64,000 bases of DNA from Lasiosphaeris hirsuta (lineage: Eukaryota; Ascomycota; Sordariomycetes; Sordariales; Lasiosphaeriaceae): the NCBI GenBank assembly GCA_030549175.1, contig JAUKUA010000001.1:7192001-7256000 (forward strand). Direction: 5' to 3'. This document shows positions 34,024-44,793 of the stretch, in pieces. The notes under the pieces were generated by a model. The model was not told where the DNA came from. It did not search any database and worked only from the letters and a program-made list of their open reading frames with translations. A program made the translations under genes and the position numbers. Position 1 is the first letter of the stretch. Each line of letters begins with the position of its first letter.

Positions 34024-37000
34024 GCTGGCGAGGTTGTGGCTAGAGACCAGCAAGGGAAAGAAAGAAGAGACCAGTCTTCGGTGTTGATAAGGGCCAGAGC
34101 TATGGTGGAGGGCGATGGCGCGGAACCTTTTGCAAAGCTTGGAGCAGAAAGGAATTCAAGGAAAGGGTGAGGCGAGGAGATATGTTGAGAGCCCAGCTAC
34201 CGAAAGCAAGAAGAGTTCCAAGTTGGTACGGGGAGGCGCCGTGGGGATGGTGTGGTTTTGAATAGCCGCTGCCACTACCACTGACACCGCATCGGGGTCT
34301 TGTGCAAGCCTTGTTCTGCATGGCAAGTGAGTAAGTGGTCCGGGTCGGGGTCAATGGGGATCCATACCAAGAACAGGGGGGTGGGCGTGTCTCTGGCGGA
34401 GTGACGACGCTGATAGGAGGGACCGATCGGCCGACCAATAACGCTCGGCGACTCGTGATGGAAATAGACGCCCACTAGGTGACGGATGGCAACGGGACAC
34501 TGCTAGTGCTGCTGGCGGCCAACTGCGCGGCCAGTGAGTGCAGACGTCGGCTGTTAGATGAGCTGGGTCTCCGGGAGGCGAGCGGAGTATGGCTTGTCTA
34601 GCTGCGTTCCTGCGTCGCGAAGAGAGACAAGTTAAGGAATATCACAGCTTTACAGCCCTAGCGAGAGTAGAGAAGAGGAGAGCGATCCGGAGTACACAAG
34701 CAGAAGTGCCCCAGGCTAAGGGTTGATGATAAGGCGTCGACGCACGGAACGACACGAGCGGGGAAGAACTGGCTGGGACTGAATATAGCAGCGGCGTGCT
34801 ATCGAATCTGTACATAGACTACGGGAGGAATAGAGTGCCTTCTTCGGTACACTAACATGGCTCGATGAACCCGATGGCGAGCAAGGGCAGCCAGGGCAGA
34901 ACGGCATCCATGGACTGGCCGGCTGCTGGGCCGCTCTGCTCTGAGAGCTCTGGGCAGGCCCTTGGCGCCCACATCTTCGCAAACCCGGGCTCGCATATGC
35001 AGGTGCGCGCCATCTATTGGCTGAGGGCGGCTGGAAGAGGGAGAGTGGCAGAGATAGAAGCGTGATTTTGCCGGATTTGCAAGAATGAGGTTGGTCGAAC
35101 GGCTTCGGCGGGAGCACGGCCAAGAGCGCGGGCGCTGCGAGGGAACGAGGGGGAGCCGTGTGGTTGGCGGCAAGCAGGGGCACCCAACTTGCTCCCACGT
35201 CCCCCGCCCTCTGAGTCGCTTGGGTGACTGGACGAAGTGCCCTTGAAGAATCTCACCCCTGCCCGTTTGCCCTCCCACCATCCAGCACCCCTGCCATCGA
35301 TCATCTGTCCTGATAGGACGGCTGCTGATGGGCTTTAAACACTTAGCCAATCACAGCCCCAAATGCTGTGATCGAGCTGCCGGTCATGCATGGGCGATGG
35401 GCGGCAAGCCGTGCCACACCTGGTCAACTCTTTTCCCACCCTCGCACCCTCGTCCCCCCTCTTGCCCTGCTAGCCCTCGCCGCCATTGTCGCCGTCGTTC
35501 AGGTCCAGCGTCCCAATGCGCCCGTCCCCGCCGTCGCCTTGAATGCCCAGTGCGCTCCCGCGGGATAGCGTACCAGAATTCGCTCCCACTTGGCCAGCAT
35601 CAAGAGCTGATTAGGTGTGAGCAGCGCTTTGAGGCCTGGGCATCTGGGCATCTGGCCGAGCACCTGCTACGACGTATGCCATACGGTTACACGCTGCGCT
35701 GCTTACCCCGCCTTGAGAGCAACAGAGGGAATATTCCGGCGGTGCACTGTGCGCTGGCCCTCGTTGCTGTGCCTTTTCACTCTGTCCTTTTTGGGGGCGT
35801 TGGTTGTTTCTGGTAAACTGCCGTCAATAGCAATTGTGCCTCGTGGCGATGCAATGGGCCCAATGCTATGTGCTTTGCTATCCTAGGGAATCGCAATATA
35901 AGATGCTGACCGGAAGTAAGACCAAGTAAACAGCTTATTCTCGCGGCGAGATACCCTCAATATGGATGAAGGCGGTATAGTGTGCTCCCAAATCCTTCAC
36001 ATATAATCGCATATACATCGCACTTGGCACGAAAATCTGGAAGCGAGTTCCGGCCGCTCATTGTCCCACGCTGCATGAGTTGATCACTGCAGAGAGAGGC
36101 ACAGAGAGGATCGTCAGATCAGGGATTTAGCCCACATTGCACACCTCGGACACACCAACTCATACGTATTTTTAGGACAGATCTGTGGATGCAGCGAATG
36201 GGAGGAACATTCGGCGCGCCATTTAGCCCTCTTTCTCGTCACACAGACTCGAGTCACTCGACGCGAGCCTCCATTTTGCCCACCACCGTCGATGCGAGGT
36301 GGGGAGGTGTGCTCGGTCGACGCCCGAGGAAGTAGGTAGCCAACGGCTCGGCAATCTGCAATGGAAGTGGTCTTGTTCACACCACAGGCTTGCCTTCCTG
36401 ATCCTTCATGGCACAACCGAACCACAACGACCCAACACACATGCTGCAGCACTAATTTTATAATCTCATAGGCCAGTCTCTCCAGGTGTCCAAAGGAAGT
36501 CAGTCAGTCGCCCGCAGGCCGCCCGCTGTCCACGAGCCCTTTCTTTGGTTCAGGTCAGCAAGCCTCACCAGAAAGCCGCGTTGCACGGCTTACTTTCCGC
36601 ACTGCGAGTCCCAGCAGACCACGTAACCATATCTTCAAAGAAGGCGGCCACTCAACCGTCTGCTCTGGTAGTATGACATGAAACAATCGCACTGCGTGCG
36701 GGAAGTAATCTATGTAAGGTTCTTTCTAGACTCCCTACCCGAAAACACCATTTGTGGTTGACTTCCGGTTCCTGCAAACCTGCTCACGAGGCACGGGACA
36801 CAGCGCCGCTCTTGGGCAGGTCAACACAGTCAAAACCTGCCATCCTGTGGGCAATTTTGGGGCACTATCGGACATCTCAAATACCTAGATTTATCTTCGA
36901 CGTTGTCCCCAGTCTTCGGACCTCCAGCGATCACATCCCCGTGCCAGTCGGCATGGAGTGTGGACTTCTTGATACGAGCGCACAAGCATGCATCTATGTA

Positions 37001-40000
37001 TGTCTGCTCTCGGGGCTGATCTTGGAAACTGCTTTGCCTCAGAGCGAGCCTCCACCGACCCCAAAGTCCGAGACTTCCCAGCCTGCTTTTCGAGCTGATC
37101 TTCACACAGCCCTTTGCATTTCCTTGCTGGAGGCTGGGTGGACAGGAGCTGACGACCGCCACGCCACCCCTCAAGTCCAGGCGAAAACGATTGAGCAAAT
37201 AAAATCAAGACTTCCCCGCGCATGTCATACTGAAGCACGCGGCCTCTTGCCCCGAGTTTCTAGACCGATCATATCCGGGTTTCTAATCAAGAAATTCGGA
37301 ATGGCGCGAAGACTTGCATTGTCAGGAGTCCACTTACTCCACCTGTTCAACGCCTTTTGGCCGCTGTCGACGCCGTAGTGGCTTAGAAGGAACCTTTCGA
37401 TTCCTCCTGAGCAACACCGCGGCGGTCATGATGTGGAGCCTGGGGGGTGAGACGTCTCACCGCTACAAAGCTGGAACTGGCCTGGCATCTTGAAGAGCTC
37501 CTTCTTGGCCGTCGAAAAGCCGAAGCCAAGCATCGGTCTCGAGGCAGTGTTCCTCGTGGGGAAAACACTACAGAGACCTCGAACTTGGCCGCCAATGCTG
37601 GTGAGCTTCAGTCTTGGCAATGGCCGAAAATATCCAAGGCGTATCTCTGTCGAGGTTTCATCCGCCGGTAAGCTCGGAGTAAGCCATGATTCCGCCGCCA
37701 TTCAAAGTGCTTCGTAAAACATCGTAGGCCAGCGTTTACCACGTGCAGTGAGTGGGCGTAAAACGAAACACGCTACCTCGGATCGTTCCGAGCTGGTGTT
37801 TCTGCCTCCACACGTGATTGTCGGCGTGATCGAAGGGGGTCCAGCTTCATCACTACCTCGTTACTACTTGCACTAGACGGGTCACTGAAGTTATTTCTAG
37901 CACAACACAAGTCGGGTTAGAGAGGCCTGTTGTATACATTGCAACATTAACTCCCCTATCTACAGTCTGCTCTGGCGTTCAGAAAAGCCCAGCGTCTAGC
38001 CCCTCGATGTGGCCTCCTATGGTTGAGGAGAAGTTGACCTAGTTAAACAATTAACAATGTCTCTTGCATGCCTTCAATTTAGCGGGTGCTTAACCGGCCA
38101 CTGTCTATGAGACAGCTCGACATGTCACGCCAGGCGAGACTTGAGTACTGAAATATTACATCCAGGCATTTGGTCTTGTCTGGATGCTAGTAGATGTGAT
38201 CCCAATCAGCGAAGTCGTGAATTCTTCAACCTGCGAGAGAACGAGGGAAATATCAACGATCAACCAAGGAGCTCTCATACTTGTGCTAGCTCAAGTTGTA
38301 TCTTTCTTATCCAGGAGAGACTCGGTATACTAGACACCACGATGCATGAGAACATTGTGCTCTACATCGCCATGTGCCCCGTGCCACGCCATCTACAGCG
38401 GAGCTACTGCCGCAAGCGCCTCCACTTGTCCACGTCCACCTACCAAATCGCAAAGTCAACTTAGACAGCACTCACGCGTAGGCGCCACAGCGCGAGCGAG
38501 TTTATATTCGCCAAGAGGAGTCTACTTCCAGTCCTGGGTCCTTGTGGGGTGGGTGGGAGCGTCCTGCCTAAGCCGGACATACTAGACTGACACTGAATTG
38601 GATGGAGCCTCCATTGACCAATGTATTTGCGGGCATGGTTTTGAAAGGTTGGTAAACGAACACTCTTGGGATTTACCCTTCACTATGTCCTCAGTCCTAG
38701 TGTTGTGGTAAGCAGCAGCTGGCTCCGAAATTCGAACCTAGTGTATTTCGCAGAGGACTACCATTCTTGAGTGGTGTCAACATGTCATAGTTTCACCATC
38801 TCAACGGGGGGCGGCATGACTTCCTGCGCTATGGCGACGCTCACCTGGTCCCAATTGAGGCATTGCGGTCCCCGTGTACCATATCACAGCTCCAGCGGAT
38901 TGACAGGGATTCAGTTCCCTTCGTCTCCTGAGAATATTGGCATACCTGCAAGCAGAGCCACCACGGCTAGTTGCGCGGAGCGCACGACGAGAACCCCTGG
39001 GCTCGCCGACAATGGGCACGCGTCAGCGGTAACTCGATATGGTAGGAGCAGTTTGAGGGCTGCGAGTTGGAAGACTTGCTCGGTTACAACAAGGGCATTG
39101 GATCAGGGGGAAATCCGCATCCCCGAATCCCCTATTGCGTGTGTTGTCGCCACGACGCGAATCTCAACTGAAGGCAATCAGCAGACAAACAAACTACCTA
39201 GTGTTGGACCCAATTCAAACACTCCAGGCGTGAATAGAAACCGAGAAAATAATATACCATACTGGCCTATAGAATGGAAAAGTCGTCTTCAGCAAAAGAG
39301 AGTGGGTAGGCTGTTCAACGGGTCTTGAGTTGACCACTTTGCTTGGAATTTGATGGCAGCATTCCATTTGGCTATTGAAAGCGAGAGGTGCGGATAGAAA
39401 CATTGGACACCGAGAACATCGTGGAATTTGCTATAGTTATATTTATGTTATCGTGACAAAAGATAGTCGCTGAAACAACAGCATCAAGCCAGGTTCAAGA
39501 CCGTGTGAAGACTGGTGGGATGCGGTTTGGTTTGCGACAAGACATATGCGATCTGATAATTAAATAAATCTGCGTGCAGAGCACGACAGCAGCGTGACAG
39601 CTATGTGAAGATCAAGACAGCTGTGTGAAGACCGCGTCGAGTGCTGCAACCTTTTGAGATGAAAGGTTTGAAGAAGCGTGAAGTGCTGTGACATGGCACA
39701 AATCGTCCGTGCTTCCCCACGCCCAAGGCAATTGTGATTGTGGTATTCGCGATTCACCCGTCTACTTATCGGGCCCGTGCGGGCTAATCGGCTCAACGTG
39801 GGGCAGTCTCACTAGCCATTTTCGGCCTAGAAAGTTACGGCACCTCACAAAGCTTTGGCAAGGATGAGTCGCATCCCTACGAGTGACTGGACTGCACACG
39901 AAAATCAACTGCGAAATATCGGTCATCATTGATTTGACTCCAACTCGCATTTCCTCAAACAAACAACCATCTACCTTCCGCCGACATTCACGAACCATCC

Positions 40001-40118
40001 CGAACACCTCTCTCACCACAATCCGCGCGCCTGCGAACGAACACGTCCTACCCGCCAGAACAAATTCGAGGAGGGGTTGACCAAAGAAAATTCCTGCCCC
40101 GCGCAACAAGCATTAAAC
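34024..40118. other. 6-kb gene desert
   Basis: No supported gene lies between the MARVEL-like gene and eIF2 gamma. The longest frames (36752-37378, 208 codons; 38771-39328, 185 codons; 34716-35198 minus, 160 codons) have no recognisable motifs and compete with equally long frames on other strands. A short minus frame near 34860-34920 encoding MDAVLPWLPLLAIGFIEPC could be an exon of a small membrane protein, but I cannot support it. The ends should hold the promoters of the flanking genes, which diverge here. No transposase, reverse transcriptase or long repeat is visible. Confidence 0.5.
39596..39635. repeat. Imperfect tandem duplication, 20-bp unit
   Basis: Two adjacent 20-bp units beginning GACAGCTATGTGAAG and GACAGCTGTGTGAAG match at 16 of 20 positions. 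The duplication lies about 480 bp upstream of the eIF2 gamma start codon. No function is implied. Confidence 0.55.
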
Positions 40119-41791
40119 ATGGCGGCCAACGGCGACAAGTTTGGCAATGACATCGAGTCTGATTCCGACTCGGGCAACGAGTCCCAGATCGATGCCCATG
40201 AGTCCGACAACGAGACTGCCGACAAGGGCATCAAGTCGGCCATGAAGAGGACTGCCCCAGCCGCCCCCGTGGTGCGCCCATATCTTCCCCCCCAGACAGA
40301 GCCCAAGGATCTTGACGTCAAGAGCCTAAGCCCTCTCACTCCGGAAATTATTGCGCGCCAAGCAACAATCAACATCGGAACCATCGGCCATGTCGCCCAC
40401 GGAAAGTCGACTGTCGTCAAGGCGATCTCGGGTGTCCAGACCGTTCGCTTCAAGAACGAGTTGATCCGCAACATTACGATCAAGCTTGGTTATGCCAATG
40501 CGAAGATTTACAAGTGCGACAACCAAGAGTGCCCGCGCCCCACATGCTATCGCAGCTACAAGAGCGACAAAGAGGTCGACCCTCCTTGCGAGCGCGAAGG
40601 CTGTGCTGGTACCTACCGTCTGCTGCGCCATGTTTCGTAAGTATATGTCTTCAAAGAGTTATTCACTGACCATACTTGTGACGGGTAACTAACACATTGC
40701 GCAGGTTCGTCGATTGCCCCGGTCACGATATTCTCATGAGCACTATGTTGTCAGGTGCCGCCGTCATGGACGCCGCACTCCTTCTCATTGCCGGCAATGA
40801 ATCCTGCCCCCAGCCGCAGACCTCAGAGCATTTGGCCGCTATTGAGATCATGAAGCTGGACAAGATCATCATCCTCCAGAACAAGGTTGATCTTATGCGG
40901 GAAGAGGCCGCAAAGCAACATTACGACTCGATCCTGAAGTTCATCAGAGGCACAGTCGCTGGAAAGTCGCCCATCATTCCCATCTCCGCGCAGCTTAAGT
41001 TCAACATCGACGCCATCAACGACGCTATTGTGAACACGATTCCTGTACCTCCCAGGGATTTCTCCCAGGATCCCCATATGATCGTCATCCGTTCATTCGA
41101 TGTCAACAAGCCCGGTTCCGAGATTGAGGAGCTCAAGGGTGGTGTTGCTGGTGGTAGTATCCTGCACGGAGTGTTGAAGCTCGGTGATGAGATTGAGATC
41201 CGGCCTGGTATCGTCACTCGTGATGACAAGGGTGACCTCAAGTGCACACCAATCTTCAGCAGAATCGTTACACTCAACTCTGAGTCAAACGACCTGAAGT
41301 ACGCTGTTCCTGGTGGTCTGATCGGTGTTGGCACTCGGATCGACCCTACGCTTTGCAGAGCTGATCGTCTGGTTGGTTTCGTCCTGGGCCTCAAAGGACG
41401 CCTCCCCGACATCTACAGCGAGATCGAGGTCAACTTCTATCTCCTGCGCCGCCTTCTCGGTGTGCGGACGGCCGATGGCAAGCAGGCCAAGGTCGACAAG
41501 CTGGCCAAGAACGAGGTCATCATGGTCAACATCGGATCTACCTCAACTGGTGCAAAGGTCTCGGCTATCAAGAAGGATGCCGCCAAGCTCATTCTTACAA
41601 GTCCCGCATGCACCAACATCGGCGAGAAGGTTGCTCTTAGCAGACGTATTGAGAAGCATTGGCGCTTGATTGGTTGGGCCAACATCACAGCGTGAGTCTA
41701 CCCAATTTTCCTCATAAGGCGTTTTGAAAAGCATATACTGACGTTGAATCAACATAATAGGGGCGTAACACTGGAGCCGGCCACTTCTTGA
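40119..41791 (+). CDS. gcd11: Translation initiation factor eIF2 subunit gamma
   Basis: Exons 40119-40636, 40705-41691 and 41761-41791 encode 511 aa. Introns of 68 and 69 nt have donors GTAAGT and GTGAGT. The last exon encodes only the final ten residues, GVTLEPATS preceded by a split codon. After an acidic N-terminus, the GTPase domain shows G1 GHVAHGKST (about residues 91-99), the Zn-ribbon cysteines [11 protein letters not shown] and CEREGC, G3 VDCPGHD, G4 NKVD and G5 SAQ. Beta-barrel domains II and III follow ([25 protein letters not shown]). eIF2 gamma binds GTP and initiator Met-tRNA in the ternary complex. The ATG context is AAACATGGC. The length is close to yeast Gcd11 (527 aa). Confidence 0.97.
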
Positions 41792-42131
41792 GTGGTGTCA
41801 AATGGACCTTCCGGGTTGCAAAACAGGTCTTATTGGGAGGATGGATAGGCCTTTGGAGTTTGTGCGATGGGTCTGAGTTTATTTATGGAGGCTATGATAC
41901 TGGGCTATGACGCGCAATCGCATATATTCATCAAGCATGGTTTGGTGAAGCGCGGGAGGTCGTCTTTTTTTTTTTTTTTTGGTTTCCCAGCTTCCTCACA
42001 TAAGAATGGATGGTAGACCAAAATAAGAGCAGATCAGGAAGGTGAAGTGCTTGTAGAACATCTGGTGTTGAGCTTGTATCTCTGAGAGTATATGTCTATC
42101 CAGCCAGCTCACAGCCTATTATCCTTCCCTC
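41792..42131. other. Convergent intergenic region
   Basis: This holds the 3' ends of eIF2 gamma and the LAA2-like gene. It contains a run of about 16 T near 41965-41980 and no gene. Confidence 0.6.
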
Positions 42132-43979
42132 TTATTTCCTCACTTTCCTCGCGTGCTTGACTAGATTCTCAATGACACCCTCAAACGCCTCGCGGTCCCC
42201 TATCTTCTCATCCGTCCGTCTTTGCCAGTACTCGAGTAGCTCCAGTGCAGTGCCCTGCATCGCCTCAAGCTTGGTCACATGGCCCTTGAGCTCGTCGAAC
42301 GTCATGCCCTGCAGCGCCTCGTCCGTCGCCGCGCACAGCTGGCGCGCTGTCGTCAGATCAAACGACGGGTCGGGTAGGGCGGGGCCTTTCCTCTTGCTGT
42401 GGGCGGTGTTAGTATCGCTATTCGCGGTGGTATTATTCTGCGCCGATGACGGCTGGCCCCCCCCGCCGCGGTGGCGGCGGCGGCGGCGGTGCGGGAGGTG
42501 TGGGGCTTGAGGTTGCCCTGGGAGTCGACCGAGGTGCGGCGGGACTCGCCGTGGCGCACGCGGGAGAGGGATCGGGATTCGGACGACGTCCGGAGGGACC
42601 CGGTGGAGGAGACGCGGTGCAGCGACGGGAGCACGAGCTTCTTTTGCTTCGAGGCCGGCAGGATCTCGTCCAGGTCGACGGGCACGCCGAGCGAGACGAG
42701 GAAGAGGCGCCGGATGCGCGAGCGGATCCAGTCGGGCGGCTGCAGCGGCGGTGGGGCGACCAGCTGGGACCAGAGGGAGGCGCTGCGCGGGGTCTGGAAG
42801 ATGGGGTTGTCTTTGGAGAGGGCCGGGAGGAGGGGCGGCGTCGCATCCTCGGGCGGGAAGAGGGCGTTGAGGTAGGGCTCGGTCAGGGCGTAGATCTCAG
42901 AGGCCTCGAGGCCGTTGAAGTCGGGGACTGGCTACGGGGGCGGGCAAACAAGGCCGTCTTAGCTAGGGGTACTGGCAGATGGAGAGGATGGCAAGAGTGT
43001 CACATACGAATGATAGGGATGACGGCGGTGGGGCGACTGGAGGAGGAGCAGGCTCTGGAGCGAGGGCTGGGACTGGGTCCTCTTCGGCGGGTTGGAAGCC
43101 ATCGTCAAAGTCGTCAAAGTCGCCGTCATCCTCTCCCTCCTCAAAGTCGTCAAAGTCATCACCAAAGCCATCATCCTCTCCACCACTAGCACTGCTGGGG
43201 AAGGCTGGACTGCGAGGGCTGCGGAGGCCAGGAGAGGCTGGAGACAGCGGCGACCGCTTCAAGGCAAGGGACGATTTCCTCCTTGCATGTGGCGAAGTAG
43301 GAGTCTTTAATGTAGGTGATATTGGAGTATCTACGCAGTAGAATAAAGAGTCAATACAAAGGAAATGAAACAAGGGGCAATAACATTGGCCAGGAGGAAG
43401 GCTACGCATCCGTACCAGGTGCACCGCCGTCTTCCACAATCTTCTGCCCATCAGCCTTGAGGATGACGTCGGGTTGGGGGTCTGCGACGTGCTTCTTCTC
43501 AATCTCGGGGTGGGTGACCGAGCCGTCAACATCGGGCGCCTCCTCAACCACAGTCTTGGGGATTGGCTGGCCGCCCGGGGTCGGCGGCGAAGCATCGGTG
43601 TCAGGCGCGGCTTGGGACTCGCTATTCAGGTCGGGGATGTAGGCTATCTCATCGGGGGCCGCATCCTCCTCCCTCATCTGATATGCCGATGTGCCTGGAA
43701 CCTCCCCGTACGCCGGCTTGTCATCAACTCTCTCGACCCTTGTCCTGGGGATGGGCGAGGTCGGGTGGGGAGAGTCTGGCAGTCCCGACTGGGCGTCCGA
43801 GAAGTGCTCCTCCGAGTCTGAGGTATCTAGCGGGGCAGCTAGTTAGTCTCACGATGGCTGATGGGCAATGCGGCGAGGGCTTTGGGGTCCGCAAGATGGG
43901 AAATACCTAGGTCATGGGCACCTGGATCGCCAGTGTGCGTCCGCGAGGGGGGTGACAGGCTGTTTCTGCGAGAAGACAT
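42132..43979 (-). CDS. LAA2/aftiphilin-like AP-1 accessory protein, one-base frame break in last exon
   Basis: Exons 43979-43907, 43826-43416, 43330-43008 and 42931-42132 are joined by introns of 77, 85 and 76 nt. The N-terminal 270 residues are acidic, disordered and Pro-rich. Around residue 220 lie repeated acidic-Phe motifs (DDGFGDDFDDFEEG, DGDFDDFDDGF), typical of clathrin-adaptor ear binding. A conserved region follows: LEASEIYALTEPYLNALFP, FQTPRSASLWSQLV, WIRSRIRRLFLVSLGVPVDL. The C-terminal block (FDLTTARQLCAATDEALQ, EYWQRRTDEKIGDREAFE) is in a different frame from the middle of exon 4. The shift maps to an 8-base G/C run at 42457-42464, and one extra base closes a 535-aa frame. A retained stopless 54-nt potential intron lies just after it. 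I relate it to fungal Laa2-type proteins from these features; the family call is moderate. Confidence 0.65.
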
Positions 43980-44793
43980 GGTGGCCTGCTTGCAGCGCAA
44001 CAGGTGCAAGTAGTTCTTGGGTCAACTGATGGCCGTGCTTAAAGAGGTACGCCCCAGGATCAGGGCCGTCAGGGTGTGGGTGCCCCAAAGATGCCCTGTA
44101 AAATAGCAACTGGGTCGAAATAATCGCGGCCCCCTTTGTGTGCAGCAAAGTATGCTAGGTGGTGCGAGTTACTGGGAGTTGAATGTAGTGCTCATGAAGC
44201 ATAAAGCATGATCAATTGGAAATCGTGATCACTAGGGTCGCAGCTCATCAGGGTTGGGTATGAATCGAGGTTGAGGGACGGGACAAGTGCTAGCAGAAGT
44301 GGAGTACGGATTACTATGCTAGAAATTGGAGCTCTTCTCCTCTCCCCTCCGGACGGTGGGGCAACCAACAGGTCAAGCCACCGCCACCCAGTAGGAGTGC
44401 TGTGTTTGAGGTGAGGCTGAGGCGCCCGAGCTTTTCTTCTCAGGCGCGGTCAGGGCAGCTGGCAGCCCCAAAAAGTTCGTGCTGGTCGCGAAAGGCTGGG
44501 CATCTCAATCAACATCCAGACGAAGCTTTGTTTGCGCGTGGAAATTTTGACCAATTTCCTGCGTAGTAGTTGTTCGCCAGTAGCTCGAGCCTTGGCTATT
44601 TATTAATTCCTCGCTGCGCCCTCTTTGTGACGCTCACACAACCCCGCAAAAGGCTGGGAGATGGGACGCAGCCGCTGGTGATCTCTTCGCGTCAACATTG
44701 AAGCATCAAGCATTCCACGGCCAAATTCCACAGCTACGCGCCGCTTTCCCTGCCACAACCCGTCACCCGCGAGAACTATCCACATCAGCAGCC
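43980..44793. other. Divergent promoter region (LAA2-like / nsp1)
   Basis: About 0.8 kb between two divergent start codons. No gene is recognised. The stretch before 44793 is C-rich and probably the nsp1 5' leader. Confidence 0.6.

Noticed and set aside
36752..37378. 208-codon plus-strand frame in the gene desert
   Set aside because: No family features, no supporting splice signals, and competing frames on the other strand of similar length.
38726..38800. Possible tRNA-like sequence with TTCGAA on the minus strand
   Set aside because: The T-stem and acceptor stem do not pair and no D arm is visible.
42401..42454. 54-nt intron in the LAA2-like gene (ACTAAC branch, CACAG end)
   Set aside because: The branch and acceptor look good, but the only nearby donor (GTCATC) is weak and out of phase in the sequence as given. 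It works only after the one-base correction, so I left it as a possible retained intron.
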